A stretch of DNA of 64,000 nucleotides. It comes from Phlegmacium glaucopus. Its lineage: Eukaryota; Basidiomycota; Agaricomycetes; Agaricales; Cortinariaceae. The notes under the pieces were generated by a model that worked only from the letters and a program-made list of their open reading frames with translations, searched no databases and was not told the DNA's origin. How positions within the stretch are numbered: the first letter of the stretch is position 1; each line of letters starts with the position of its first letter. Shown here piece by piece: positions 1-11,194 of this stretch. The DNA lies in contig MU130237.1 of NCBI GenBank assembly GCA_015039465.1, positions 434,001-498,000 on the forward strand, in the 5' to 3' direction. The position numbers and the translations under genes were made by a program.

Positions 1-1310
1 AGTATTCTGACAAGAGGTTTTCAGAATGCATATAAAATTTAATAGTTTATCCATAAGACGTACGTCTTCAGTGGCTTCGCCATCATATCCTGTGCCACCC
101 TTCGCCTTCTTACCTTGCATGCCGGCATAATATACAACGTCTTCGTCCTCAGTTGGGGTTTCAGTCTTGCGCCGTTTGATGGTTCTGGTCGGAGGCTCGA
201 TGTTGTTATCCGCCTGCTCTTGGTTTTGTTCGTTGAATACTTGCTCGAGCATTGACAGACCAACTCCCAGTATAATTCCTTGTAGATTTGAGCAATGGAA
301 AAGTGGATCATCGCGAGTAGTAACATGCTTCTCGTGATCCGCTGAGACTGGTTCGCCACAGGCCAGACAAACTTTGGAATGACATCGGGGACATGTCTTG
401 ACCACGGTACTCCGCAGACGTGCGATATAACCAGAGAACTCGGGCTGAAAGTTTTAATCGTTAGAGTTACGAAAGACGAGAAAGTTAACTCACATGCAAC
501 GCGAAGAAATCGCCTTTGCTTCGAGATACGGAAGCCCCACATTCTTGAGGACACGAACAGTCTGGCGAGCTTAATTGCGAATAGAGACTGAACAGAAAAC
601 TTTGTTCCCCTCCTTCTGGACATCCCTTCATCCATTGACCTTGAGTCAACATATTAACAGTTTCAGTTGTTCCAGGTAAAATTATAGTTTCTGGATATTC
701 TTCAATTTCAATCACCTCTTCTCTGCGATCCTTGGAAAAGAAGATTCCTGGCATACATTGCTAAGTCAGTGCTCAAATTGTATCGGCCATATCATTTAGT
801 CGCTTACCGGAGTATGGGTCTACATCAGCATTTCCACCGCCAGCTAGATTACTCTTGCTGTTCATTTCTACAGGATCAGAGTCGTAATCATAGTCTGCTG
901 CATCTGAAGGAATATGATCTCCCAGCCATTTAAACGATTGTAGATGGCCATACCGTCATCCCCATCATCTTGACCTTCTGCAGAGCTCATGCCCTCATCT
1001 TCATCTGGTGTCTATGAAACATCTCAGCGATCTGGCCCAAGTTTATTGTATAGAGAATTCACTGAGGGCCGGAATGATCTACGGTCGGACGTGCATGAAG
1101 CCATTTCAACATCCTCATCTTCATCCTTTATATGGTCGAATTTGCCTTCAAAGAATCTTTCAGCAGCCTGCATTACGTCCTTATATTGCTTCAAGGCAGC
1201 GCGTGCTTGAGCGTGCGTAGCGCCCTGTTAAGATGAAATGTAAACAGTTGGTTTACATACCAAGGTGAATTGCATACCATCTCTACGAGCTGCTCGATCT
1301 CGGCATCCAT
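1..1310 (-). CDS. UBA-domain protein with Cys-rich segment, partial (3' end beyond window)
   Basis: The ATG at 1310 opens a UBA-like domain: MDAEIEQLVEMGATHAQARA, continuing to about residue 40, with an intron after the first 11 codons (1277-1225). An acidic linker follows, then a segment containing LTQGQWMKGCPEGGEQ. Next is a Cys/His-rich stretch with TCPRCHSKVCLACGEPVS and FHCSNLQGIILGVGLSMLEQ, which looks zinc-binding, then a basic nuclear-localisation-like patch (IKRRK). A strong donor (GTACGT) near 63 and an acceptor just before position 7 suggest that the next exon starts at the window edge. A UBA domain followed by such a segment suggests a ubiquitin-pathway protein, perhaps with an E2-like or other catalytic domain further downstream; that part cannot be seen. 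I do not recognise the exact family. The UBA call is moderately sure. The exon joins around 890-1090 are my best in-frame solution. Confidence 0.6.
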
Positions 1311-1664
1311 ATTCTACGTGCCGAAAGAATGGTGCGTCGTTAGTACTCAAACGCAGGCGATCGCGTGCTTGAGGAGAGTTTAAAGCTAGATGACCTCCAA
1401 GGTCAAGTCTGTCCATCGGCAATGTTTATGTAATTCTTAAAACTAGCAGCTCAGCTAACTTATAGTCGACACCGAATATTCAATTCGCCAATAAGATAGC
1501 AACAAATAGGTTTGACAGTACGGGTACACAAGCGGTCCAAAGGGATATATCAAGTAAAACAATAAATGAAGGTGATGAGTTTGACATAAACATAAAACCC
1601 ATAGCCTGAGGAGAGTGGGGAAATATCTGGAAAAACTTTCTGATAGTATCAAAGAAATAAAAAG
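1311..1664. other. Intergenic stretch without a convincing gene
   Basis: This lies between the start of the UBA-domain gene and the stop of OPY2. It is AT-rich, with short open frames on the minus strand that lack family motifs. It probably holds the UBA gene promoter and the OPY2 3' end. Confidence 0.5.
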
Positions 1665-3588
1665 TCACTTCTTGGGAGGCGGGTAAGCGTTACCGCGATC
1701 AAAACCAAGTGGATAAGATGTAAGAGCAGTGGTGAGAGCAAGTGTGTCAAGACTAGCTCGCTGGCGGCTATTGAATGCAGATGGTCGGGAACCAATTTCA
1801 GAGGCGGTCTCGGATTCAATCTGGAATGGAAATGAACCCAATCCTGAGGACGCGGTGGAAAGCTGCGAGCCAGTCGACAGCCCCAGAGTTCGTCTGTCCG
1901 GAGGGGCAGGAAGGTTTAAAGCGTCCTCTGTGGGAGGCGCTGTCGTGCCAGATTCCGCGCCGAACGATTGATGACTCAATGGCGACGGGGGTGCCACAAC
2001 AAAGGTATGTTGGTGAAGCGGAGATGAAGATGATGAGTTAACAAATGATTGTTGAGCGAGAGGAGACACGGGAGGGGACCTTATAGGCCGGTCAGAGATA
2101 GGTGAAGGAGGCACAAATGGAAAAGATTCGAGGATAGAATCTGCCCGCGTGGAAGTTGCTGAAAGGACAGAAGAACCTGATATTCTTCTCGTGTCTAAAC
2201 CCTGTGCCTTTGCTTGGGCATGGGCATGGGCAAGGGCACGCTGTTGTTGTTCTTGCAGAGTGGTAGCGTTGGCTGGAGGGGTTACCAGCCTCCCCACGGT
2301 GGTCCTACGTGGGATACCGGCACCTGTGGATTTTGAACCAACCGCCACTCTAGTTGCACTACTGATATTGATTATGGAACCTGCTTGCGTAGCCATGCTT
2401 GAAGGACGGCTGTCGGCGTTAGGCTTTGACGAAGAAAAATCGAAGCCATCAGGATGGTATGGTTGAGTTGATGCGGTCGTTGCACGATTTGAAATACTCT
2501 CGTCACCAAAAGGATTAGCAGCATCTTGACTTTCGTCTCCCTCGTCAACGATATCATCGGGACCAAAGGATGTTGCAGCTAGGGGCGATTTTGGGGTCGC
2601 TTTTGCGGCGTACGCTGGGGGCTTTAAATTATCGCCTGAACCGAGAGAATCAGAGTTGATGACTTCGGCCTTGACGACACCCACAACTTGGCGGATCGAG
2701 CTTTTCGTGGGTGTCATTATCATTGGTGCCTCGCTTAGTAAATCGCTCGAATAGCTAGCATTGGACATGTACGAGTTCCTTGATGAAATGCCAGATATGC
2801 CCGAACGAATAGATTTTGATTTATTTGTTACTCGCAGATTGTCGTGGGAAACATTGACATGATCAAGATTGAGGTTCAGCTCGGGGGAGCGAGCGGGGCG
2901 CATTGGGAACGACGAGTTAGTAGATGGAAGGGTGTCAGACTCTGAATTTTGCGTAGATGCACGATGAGACTGGGTGGAAACCAGCCCAATGGGTATAACG
3001 TTAGTGCCTTCGGTACCCGCTGTCTGGATAGAATTGGTATCGTCAAAGGGATTGGGACGGGAAGAATTATAAGCGGTTGGAGGTAAGGAAGACGAATGAG
3101 CCTGAGGATCAAAGTCAACTGATGTAGTAGGATATAACCTAGGGGCGTTGGGGACCGAGGGTTTTTCCGTAGGATCTGGCCTGTTCAGCACTGTTTCTGC
3201 AGATGCAGGGATATCCTTTTTGACTTCTCGTCCGTTGGCCAGCGCTTTGCGAAGGAGAGACTTCCTGCGGTAACGAAGGAAGAGCAAGCTGACTATGACC
3301 AGAAAAGCAAGGGCGCCAATGATGGAACCAGCAAGAGCGCCTTTGCTGATTCCTGAAGTTGAGCTGACGGAAGTGTTTTGCCGTGCGACGCATTTATTCT
3401 GACTGCAAGTCTGGCAATCTCTGGCAAAGGGATATTGGATATAGCAAGTTAAATCTGAGTATGTAAACAAACCTGTTTATTCGAACGCAGTCTTCATTGG
3501 CGGCACATGAACAGGGTAAGGGATCTGGACATGTCAATATACAATTTGAGCTCTGTCGGGGAAAGAGAGGTTGGACGATCCTTGACAT
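1665..3588 (-). CDS. OPY2: Opy2-like plasma-membrane anchor protein
   Basis: Two exons (3588-3473 and 3420-1665) give 623 residues. The N-terminal segment is Cys-rich: CPDPLPCSCAANEDCVRINR, then DCQTCSQNKCV across the intron. This is the pattern of the Opy2 N-terminal domain. A single membrane segment follows (GALAGSIIGALAFLVIVSLL) with a basic stop-transfer sequence RYRRKSLLRK. The remaining ~500 residues are a Ser/Pro/Thr-rich, low-complexity cytoplasmic tail with a short HAHAQAKAQ repeat. In yeast, Opy2 anchors the Ste50 adaptor at the membrane for the osmotic-stress and filamentation MAP kinase pathways; the same role here is inferred. No cleavable signal peptide is evident, so N-out topology without one is likely. 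The start at 3588 precedes the Cys-rich segment directly; the frame is open further upstream. Confidence 0.85.
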
Positions 3589-3743
3589 AAAGAGTGTGGT
3601 TTGTGGGTAGGGGTTTTTGGAACGTTGATTCAAAGGGAAAGGAAGTGGAGTAAGTAGAAGGAGATATTCATTACATAAGCAACTTCGTGAGAACATATGC
3701 CCAATAATTTATCTCATTTAAGGTAATATGTACTAAAAATACA

Positions 3744-5372
3744 TCACTTTCGGACCACTTTGCCCTGCGACTTGCGGATTTGACGCTTCCGCTCTTTCTC
3801 CAGTTCCTATATTTAGGAGTAAGCAACGAGGAACGATAAGGATCTATTTGGTCACCTTTTTCTGATCTGCGGGACTGAGCTTAGAGATACGGTCCTCTTC
3901 AGCTTTGCGTTTAGCAGCAGCTTTAGCATCCAACACCTGACAGATGTGAATAAAAAAACGATTGAGCAAGCAAGGGCCATAACAAACCTCTTCCTTCTTC
4001 TCTTTCTCCGCTTCTTCTTTGATGTCCTTGTCTAAGTCTTCTCTGATTTTTTTGAGTTTGGTTTTAGTTTCGGGTCGAAGGCTGATTTTATTCAAAGAGT
4101 CAATGAACGAAAACATGGCATCGACAAGGGGGATGGTATCCGCTGCATGAGAGGGAGATGGGACGTTCAAGCTGAGAATGACATGTTTTTCACGCTTTTC
4201 AATGGGTATAGGCGCGTCAGGTCTGTCTCGAGCTTGGTCAGTTATCTAAGGGGTTGGAGTTCAATTATTTTATTGATTGATATTGGATTTTTCCAAGGAT
4301 GACGCACAGAGAGAGATCGGAAGTAGGGCAAGACCTTAGGGTCTTTAAGCATTGCGATTAAAGCTGAGTTTCCAATGAGTTTGAGAACATTTTCTGTCAC
4401 GTCCGCAAATTCTTTCAAATTTTCACGATTAATGGAGAACATCATATGCGTGATAATGACGGATAATCACCAGACATCACCGAAAGTGTAGGTGGAAGTC
4501 CAGGGCTTTCAGACGTCTTGGTGAATGTCTATGTCAAAATAGATTTAGAGCGTTTTATTAGATGGGATGAGAATGCGAACCAAATCCCAACGACCATCCT
4601 TGACGGATAGTAGTTCGTCCTTGGCGACAATAGCAAAAACAAAGTTCTCGTTGAGAGCACCGGATGACAGTTTGAAATCAAGTTGAAGGTCGTCCCTAGG
4701 ACGATATTGGAGGTCAATAAAAGTCCTACCAGTTTGGAATGCCCATTGGAAGAAATCGTGACGTGGACGCAGAGTAAAGACCGTATGGAGGGAGGCAATA
4801 TTGCGACGACCAGTAGAGAAGTTGAAGGTGTCAGAATGACCATCTTCGGTCATGCCATCCTTTTGCTGGGGTTTAGAAAACTGTTGCTCATATGTTGGAA
4901 TGTGTTGTGCGAGCCTGAATAAGTTTTTGAATTAGAACCCAAAGCTTGATGCGCTCAGGGAGACGTGCCATTTCTTCGCTTTCTTGGAATTTATGGACGA
5001 ACCCCAAAATGCAAACAAGCAGTAGAATAAAACGGCCCCTAGAAGATAAAGCTCGGTCTTCAACACTGTTATTGAGAGACAAATTTGGATTCAGTCATAC
5101 AACACAAGTAGAATAAAATTACATGCTGGTCTGAACACAAAAGATTTCCACCTATACTGCCAGCCATCATACTCCTCTGGTGTAGACACAGGCACAGGAG
5201 TGAGAACTGAGAGGAAGTTGTTCAAGTTGGCGGAGGCCATATTGCTCGTGTTGGCAAGAAAACCCGAATAACGGTTCCCTTGACTTTCCTGTCCGGCAAA
5301 GCCCGAGCGATCATCATCCCTTTCTCCAAGTTCCAGGCCTGCCTGGAGCCAGACTTTACGAACTGAGCTCAT
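3744..5372 (-). CDS. CCDC47: CCDC47/calumin homologue (DUF1682), ER membrane protein
   Basis: Eight exons (5372-5123, 5065-4969, 4914-4581, 4528-4471, 4411-4308, 4245-3988, 3936-3856, 3806-3744) join in phase to 414 residues. A membrane segment, LYLLGAVLFYCLFAFWGSS, is followed by the soluble DUF1682 body (DFFQWAFQTGRTFIDLQYRP, EFADVTENVLKLI) and a highly charged coiled-coil C-terminus ending in KSQGKVVRK. In animals CCDC47 belongs to the PAT complex, which helps multi-pass proteins insert at the ER translocon; the fungal role is inferred. Intron 2 (4968-4915) begins with GC rather than GT (TG|GCACGT). The only GT alternative would leave a 24-nt intron, while the GC donor gives 54 nt with a TCTAAT branch point and restores the family-like KKWLAQHIPTYEQQF. 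The gene diverges from the next one with 62 bp between start codons. Confidence 0.9.
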
Positions 5373-5434
5373 CGCTCACGTCCTCCGAGCCTAAAAAGTT
5401 GGGGTTAAATGACCCCAACCATCTAACCACCGCC

Positions 5435-5991
5435 ATGACCTCGGTCGTCGATGCACACATCCCACTCGAAATCGACGCAGTCAGTCTTCTCAGATAAAAT
5501 GACTTTGCTCCCAGATTGATAATTCTTCTCTCAGCTGCCAGCTACAGATTTTGGTGCATTTGTCATTAATATTTTGGCACGCAATTCCCCCAAATCGGAG
5601 ACCATTGACCAGAAAGTTCTTCGTCGATGTATTCAATTGGCCTCCTCCTTCCTTGTTACAGACACCACAACGAATCCAGAACGCGGCATATCTACTTGGT
5701 CGGTCGGTTTCTGTCGTTTGGTTGACCTCGTGGTAGTTCTTCATGCGAAGAATGAACTTGAGTTGGAAACGGTCAGTGCAGCTTCAAAGGCATGTTCAGA
5801 ATGTTGGACTGCCGCTGGTAACTGGCCTGGTTTGAACGAATGTAGAAATCGTGTGCGAGATATGGGTGGGAAGCTGAAGAAAGTTTTGGATAGCAATGAA
5901 CGGACATATCGAGGTACGGCATTTCTTTTCTCTTTCCCCGTCCCTCATAATTTGCTTTTTCCTCCTAGGTGAATGTGTATACGCTCCTTGA
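5435..5991 (+). CDS. Small conserved-looking protein of unknown function
   Basis: Three exons (5435-5479, 5535-5913, 5969-5991) join in phase to 148 residues. The protein begins MTSVVDAHIPLEIDALPATD and contains VLRRCIQLASSFLVTD, ARNSPKSETIDQ and a C-terminal GLNECRNRVRDMGGKLKKVL. It has no signal peptide, membrane helix or motif that I recognise, and is predicted soluble and mainly helical. The introns have GT donors and AG acceptors and the codon use resembles the neighbours, so I take it as a real gene. It sits head-to-head with the CCDC47 homologue across 62 bp, implying a shared promoter, and tail-to-tail with G6PD. Confidence 0.65.
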
Positions 5992-6256
5992 ATCCTGCCT
6001 ACCGGTCTTTGCACAAAATGGAAATAATAGCATTTGTATTTGAGAGTAATACCCCCACTATGTTCTAACCTTTGACCTTGATAATGACACCAAGCATGCC
6101 GCTGTCCGGCTACTAGTACAAGTTGTTATTCGTTCTTAATTCCTTCATTTCGGCATTATGACGTATATTGCCTATAGAACTGCCAGATTTGTCACCGGCC
6201 AGAAACTGCAATGCAAATGTCATTATAAGCTGCGAGACATTAAATACATAAGCTTA

Positions 6257-8101
6257 CTAGGCGTCAACATTGCGCTTGTATCCATACTTGGCGATAAAGG
6301 CTTCCAATTCCTTGGGGCCTCTGGAACCATAGGGATATTGAACAGGGTGGGGACGGGGCCCACTCTCACCGTCGATCCAATGCAAGATTGGCGTGAAAAT
6401 CTGGATGGAAAAAAAATCATCAGTTAAATTTATGGACCAAGATGCGACATTCCAACCTTCCATGCAACATCGAGCTCATCGTGACGGACGAAATTCGAAT
6501 GGTCTCCACGAAGGGCATCGAGAATGAGAGCCTCATAGGCTTCAGGGATCCTCGTCTCGGTGAAGCGTCTTTTATACGTTAAATCCATTTCCGTCGGAAT
6601 CGCACGTGTGTAAAGACCAGGAGTCTTCGAATTCAGTTTTAGGTAGATGGCTTCGGAAGGTTGGATGCGAATGACGAGTTCATTTCGAGCAATATCTTTG
6701 AAAATGCCTTGTGTGACGTCCTTGAACTGAATACGAACTTCGACTTTGCTTTCATTGAGAGCTATTCATCAGGATATTAGCGTTGAATTTTCCGCCAATT
6801 GTAGCTGGCAAACCTTTTCCCGCCTTCAAGATGAATGGAACCCCTTCCCAGCGTGGGTTATGAATCCACAATGTTGTCGCAGCGAACGTTGGGCAGACAG
6901 ACTTAGGAGGAACGGTTTCATCGTCGAGGTAACCTGGTTTTCCATTCGCAGAGACATACTGCCCCAAAAGGGTATCATTCCTCTCGATCGGTGGAATGGA
7001 CCTTAGAACTTTTACCTGGGTTAGAAATGTCGATTAGTAATTAAGATCAACGATAACAGATGCAAGAACAGACTTTTTCGTCTCGGATGTCTTCTGCAGA
7101 GAAAGACACGGGCCGTTCCATGGTCAGGATACTCAGGACCTGCAAAAGGTCTGGTATGCTCCGGTCAATGACACTGGCGATATCTGTGAACGAAACACAC
7201 TTACGGTTTTGCAAAATATCGCGAATGATGCCAAATTCATCAAAATAGCCTCCTCGACCCTCGGTACCGAAGGGCTCCTTGAATGTGATCTGAACATTGC
7301 TGATGGAATTTTTATCCCATGCAGCGCCCATCGCGATATTAGCGAAACGGAGGACAAGTAGATTCTTGACCATCTCTTTTCCCAGGTAATGATCGATACG
7401 GAAAGTTTCATCTTCTGTCCAATATTGCTTGACTGCTGCGAGTAGCTCGCGAGCAGATTGGAGATCTTTACCAAAAGGTTTTTCGATAATGATTCGGTTG
7501 ACGCCGGCTTTGTCGTTGTAACAGCGTTCCTTGAGATTTTTGGCAACAGGGATGAAGACAGTTGGTGGGAGAGCTAGGTAGAAGATGCGGTTGCATTCTT
7601 TTAATTGATAAGATGACTCGATCTGGTCGAGATGGTTTCTCAGGCCGTCGAAAGCAGCGCCATCCTCATAGTCCCCAGCAACATAAGAGAGAGTCTTCTT
7701 GAAAGCCTCGACAGAGTTTAATATTTCTGGGTTATTATCTGGGATCTTTATGTAGGACGTGGCGCGCTTTTCAAATTCGGCCTGATCCATTTTTGTTCTG
7801 GCGTAACCAACAATTTTGCAATCGCGAGGAAGGAAACCTAGACGATAAAGGCCAAAAAGTGCAGGTAATGTCTACCAGTTTTTCAGATCAGTTACCAGAC
7901 TAAATCAAAGGACTGAGGAGACCTTTTTTTTTGCCAGATCGCCAGAAGCACCTAGGACTAAAGAGTGCAAAAGTGTGAGGTCTTGGAAGGGGGTGATAAT
8001 ATTTTAAGATACCGACCTACGATGATTGTATTGTCTTTGAGCTCGTCATGGAGAGTTTCCATGGAGGGGATTGTACCAGATAGTGAACGTTGACGAGCCA
8101 T
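6257..8101 (-). CDS. ZWF1: Glucose-6-phosphate 1-dehydrogenase
   Basis: Seven exons (8101-8017, 7951-7923, 7871-7205, 7150-7074, 7015-6814, 6761-6457, 6400-6257) give 502 residues, the usual length. The NADP-binding Rossmann motif [10 protein letters not shown] lies near residue 30, the substrate/active-site signature [13 protein letters not shown] near 200, with [11 protein letters not shown] before it. The C-terminus carries the conserved [15 protein letters not shown]. The enzyme oxidises glucose 6-phosphate to 6-phosphogluconolactone with NADP, the committed step of the oxidative pentose phosphate pathway in the cytosol. The first two introns split the GASGDLA motif, leaving a 29-nt exon 2. 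It is divergent from THOC5, with 99 bp between start codons. Confidence 0.97.
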
Positions 8102-8200
8102 GATTGAGTAGATGAGAGAGAGCTGGGGTAGTCGGCCTCAATCTTATCAACCCATTTTCGGGCCGACTACCACGGGCCACAGGTTGTTTGTTCACTATTA

Positions 8201-8998
8201 ATGCACGACTCGGATTCTCCCACTGCACCCCCCTCGGATGAGGTCCTCGATAAACTCCGTGAACTCGTATCCCCTTCTCATTTTCAGCATGACGCTGCAG
8301 CTCTTCACATCCGTGCCATGGCCTTGATGGGTCGTCTAAAGTCTCTCCACCGCGGATCAAACACAGCAACCAGATTGGCCAAGGAAAAAACAGCAGACGC
8401 CAGGCAAGAAATGGATCAGTCACACCTAAACCTCCAAAACTTGTTATACGAAAAACGCCATTTAGAGAGAGAGATCGAAAAATGTAGACAGTTTGCGTGA
8501 GTCTCCCAAGGTATGTATCGTGGCAAAATGGGTTTGAGACGCGAGGTGTTTTATCAGCTCTATATATCAAGACGTGCCATTATATAGCGTAGACGAGTTC
8601 AAGCGCCTGGCTCCTCAGGAAGCCCGTACAGACCAAGTTCTCTCAGACGACCACCAACTTATGCTGAATCGTTTGAGCTTCGAGCTCGCGGAACGCCAAC
8701 GGTTGGCATCCCCCTTCTGATCACACGTTCAACCTAACATCATTACACCTAGTCTCGACCTAAAAAAGAAGGAACTCATGCAATGTAAGGAGGACCTTCT
8801 CAAAGAGAGCAAATCCAAGTTGTCTACGATGGACAATGTCAAATCTCAAATTGAAACGCTCATGAAGGCAAGCTCTTTCCGCTCATTCACCATTTCTTCT
8901 CCGTTACTTATTTTTTACAGACAGCATCCGAGATTCAGAAAAAGGTCGACGAGTTGGTACAACCAATACCTGGAGAAACGAACGACACCCCAGGCTAA
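8201..8998 (+). CDS. THOC5: THO complex subunit 5 (short fungal form)
   Basis: Four exons (8201-8496, 8558-8701, 8753-8867, 8921-8998) give 210 residues. The family hallmark LLYEKRHLEREIEKCRQF lies near residue 90, followed by VDEFKRLAP and a long coiled coil (LSFELAERQRLDLKKKELMQ). THOC5 is part of the THO/TREX complex that couples transcription to mRNA export. The protein ends after the coiled coil (DELVQPIPGETND), so it has only the N-terminal third of the animal protein; whether that is usual for fungi would need comparison. The last intron starts at 8868 with GC (AAG|GCAAGC) and ends in TTTTTTACAG, which gives the in-frame K-TASEIQKKVDEL. Confidence 0.88.
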
Positions 8999-9256
8999 CT
9001 TCTTGCTGTATTCATTTGATTAAGATCGCTTGTTCCGCGTTGCAATTCTTAGTTTATATATACACGATTGTACAACCTATGATGAATACGATCCTAGCGA
9101 AGAAGAAAAGTTGACAAAAATGGCAGAAAAAGTCGTATGACATACGAAATGCAATTATACAGGGAGAATGGGCGTCCAACAGATCTTCGGAGGTGGTACG
9201 CGTGTAGATAGCCAAGAGGGTACAAGTGGAGGAAAGAAATCCGTGAACGCGTTGAG

Positions 9257-10143
9257 CTATTCTCTGTCACTGATGCTGCCAACGTCGCTCATTATATCTT
9301 CTTCTTCTTCCTCTTCATCACCTTCTGTTGCAGCATCCGCAGCTTCTTTCGTTGCGTATCTCTGCACATACTCTGGCGAGACATCACATGAGAATATGAC
9401 AAGGCATTGATCAACACTGGGGAAACTCACCTTTCACCTTAACCTCGTATTCTTTGGGGTGACGCATAAGAAGAGCGGCAGCCTCGCCATTTAAAGGATC
9501 GTTGGGGTTCGGGTAGCGTAGTAGCTGCGGTAGGAATACTTCAAAGATGTTGATCATATCTATAACAGGTTTGATTGGAACAGTTCAAGTAACGATGTAC
9601 GATGATTAACCCACCAAACATAGGTGACCATGTCTGATTTATTACATCAAGACACACTGAACCGCTCCTGTGCACAAAAAGGTTAGAGATGGAGTCACTC
9701 GGGGTAGTAACAAAGAGTCATACAGCTCGTCAATATTGGGGTGAAAAATCTTATTCATGAATCCAATGCTGGGTGATTTGAAAGGGTATTGATCCGGAAG
9801 TTCAACATGGATTTTCCACACTCCTCCTGCAAAGGGAGCTGATAGGGACAAACAGACGCGTAATCAGCACAGATTGGTCAAAGATAAAGGCAAGGAGTTG
9901 TGCCTACTTTCTGCGGGACCATAGAAACGCACGTAAAATTCCTGCATACTGTCATTAACGAGGGAAACCTCGTAGTCTGATATCATCCTGAAGAAAGTGT
10001 ATTAGCAGATATATAAGAGTGAGTGAATGCTGTGGGTGAACCGCTACATCTTCATGACGTCCGTTTCGATGCGGCGCTTGCTGGGATTAGCGTGAATAAC
10101 GAGAAAGTGTCAGCTGAAATGAATCGGACAATGACTGAGGCAT
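9257..10143 (-). CDS. UBC8: Ubiquitin-conjugating enzyme E2 of the UBE2H/Ubc8 type
   Basis: Seven exons (10143-10136, 10080-10048, 9987-9908, 9838-9724, 9667-9615, 9559-9431, 9372-9257) give 177 residues. The protein contains [11 protein letters not shown], the E2 fold segment [20 protein letters not shown], and the catalytic Cys in [16 protein letters not shown]. The C-terminal acidic tail ([13 protein letters not shown]) is typical of UBE2H/Ubc8. In yeast this E2 works with the GID/CTLH ligase to degrade gluconeogenic enzymes. The first exon is inferred: it contributes only MPH in front of KRR, using a GTCATT donor and a GCTAAT branch point, so the exact start is uncertain; the rest is firm. 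Confidence 0.93.
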
Positions 10144-10328
10144 AACACTTATCATAATGAACAAGAGAAAGGTGTTATTTGTTGGAAGGTGTGGTCGGGA
10201 TACAAGGTGGTCCGCTGTCGGAGATGACCGAAATCATATCACACCTGTCTTCCACCTGCCAGTTAACCAGTTTCACATACTGCTCATACCTCTTGTAGCA
10301 AATTTGATAATTTAGGTATGTTCTTCTA

Positions 10329-10970
10329 CTAGAACAATGTGTAATACTCTTCAACAATACAGTAGACGCCTTCCCTTGAACAGTGGTCCTTACTGCTTGT
10401 CCACACATCTTTGTTCCCTGATGCACTTGGAATGCTTAGGTCTGTAGACGCGCCGCCTGGTTTGTTCACGAAGAATTTCCATGCCACAAGCAACACTACA
10501 ATAAAATCAACCTCTCAGGATCATTCTCAATGGAAGACACTCACCAATCCAGAACAACGCGAATATTCCAATCAGCGCCATCTCCTCCTGCGAGTGGGTC
10601 ATCAGCTGACCGTCCATTCTGTGGTGCATCATGATCCTAGACGACCGTTATAGCTGTTCAAACCTGTTTTTTGGCCTTTTTCGCCGGAACGGCACAAGCT
10701 CACATGAATAAAAGTGCCGAGATGGACAGGATGGCGATTGATGTTTGTGTCAGCTGGAAAGCATCTATGAAATCGATCATCGCTGCAGGTTCTTCACTCT
10801 GGAAATACTCGATACTCACGCAAAGACGACACGAGTTTCGTTCCATAATGCGCAATAGAAACAACTATAGCGGCTGCGGCATGCGTGTTTAGAATTCAAA
10901 TAACATTCTCTGCAAGAAGAGGAATACCTGTAGCAGCTGATCGCAAAGGGTTATTCCTGAAGAGGGCCAT
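10329..10970 (-). CDS. MARVEL-like small membrane protein, first of three in a row
   Basis: Five exons (10970-10928, 10873-10820, 10782-10704, 10636-10545, 10495-10329) join to 144 residues starting MALFRNNPLRSAATAA. Three hydrophobic segments are visible: around AIVVSIAHYGTKLV, SIAILSISALLFMIM and MALIGIFALFWIVLLVAW. The layout, with small exons and a short N-terminus before helix 1, matches the next two genes and resembles fungal MARVEL-type proteins, but no signature confirms it. The C-terminus is unsure: the frame stops at 10329, yet an open frame with a plausible tail (YKRYEQYVKLVNWQVEDRCD) runs on to 10175 and could be joined by another splice. A fourth helix was not found. Confidence 0.55.
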
Positions 10971-11194
10971 AAGTATGGAGGGGATTTAGATAGGTAACAG
11001 AATAAAGCAACTACGATAGAAATATGCACAGTACACGAGGTTCAAGTCAGGCTACATGAGGCTTGATTTCAGACGTAAGATAGTGGCAAGGCAAGTTTGC
11101 CTCACGCAGAACACAAGGCATACATTGTAAAATCATTTCATTAATTCTACCTCCAGCCGGAGGAGATGTGGATATCTTCGGGGATTTCGGACCT

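Noticed and set aside
2149..2466. Plus-strand open frame opposite OPY2
   Set aside because: It is the complement of the low-complexity OPY2 tail; the Ala-Trp repeat arises from the Ala-His repeat on the true strand.
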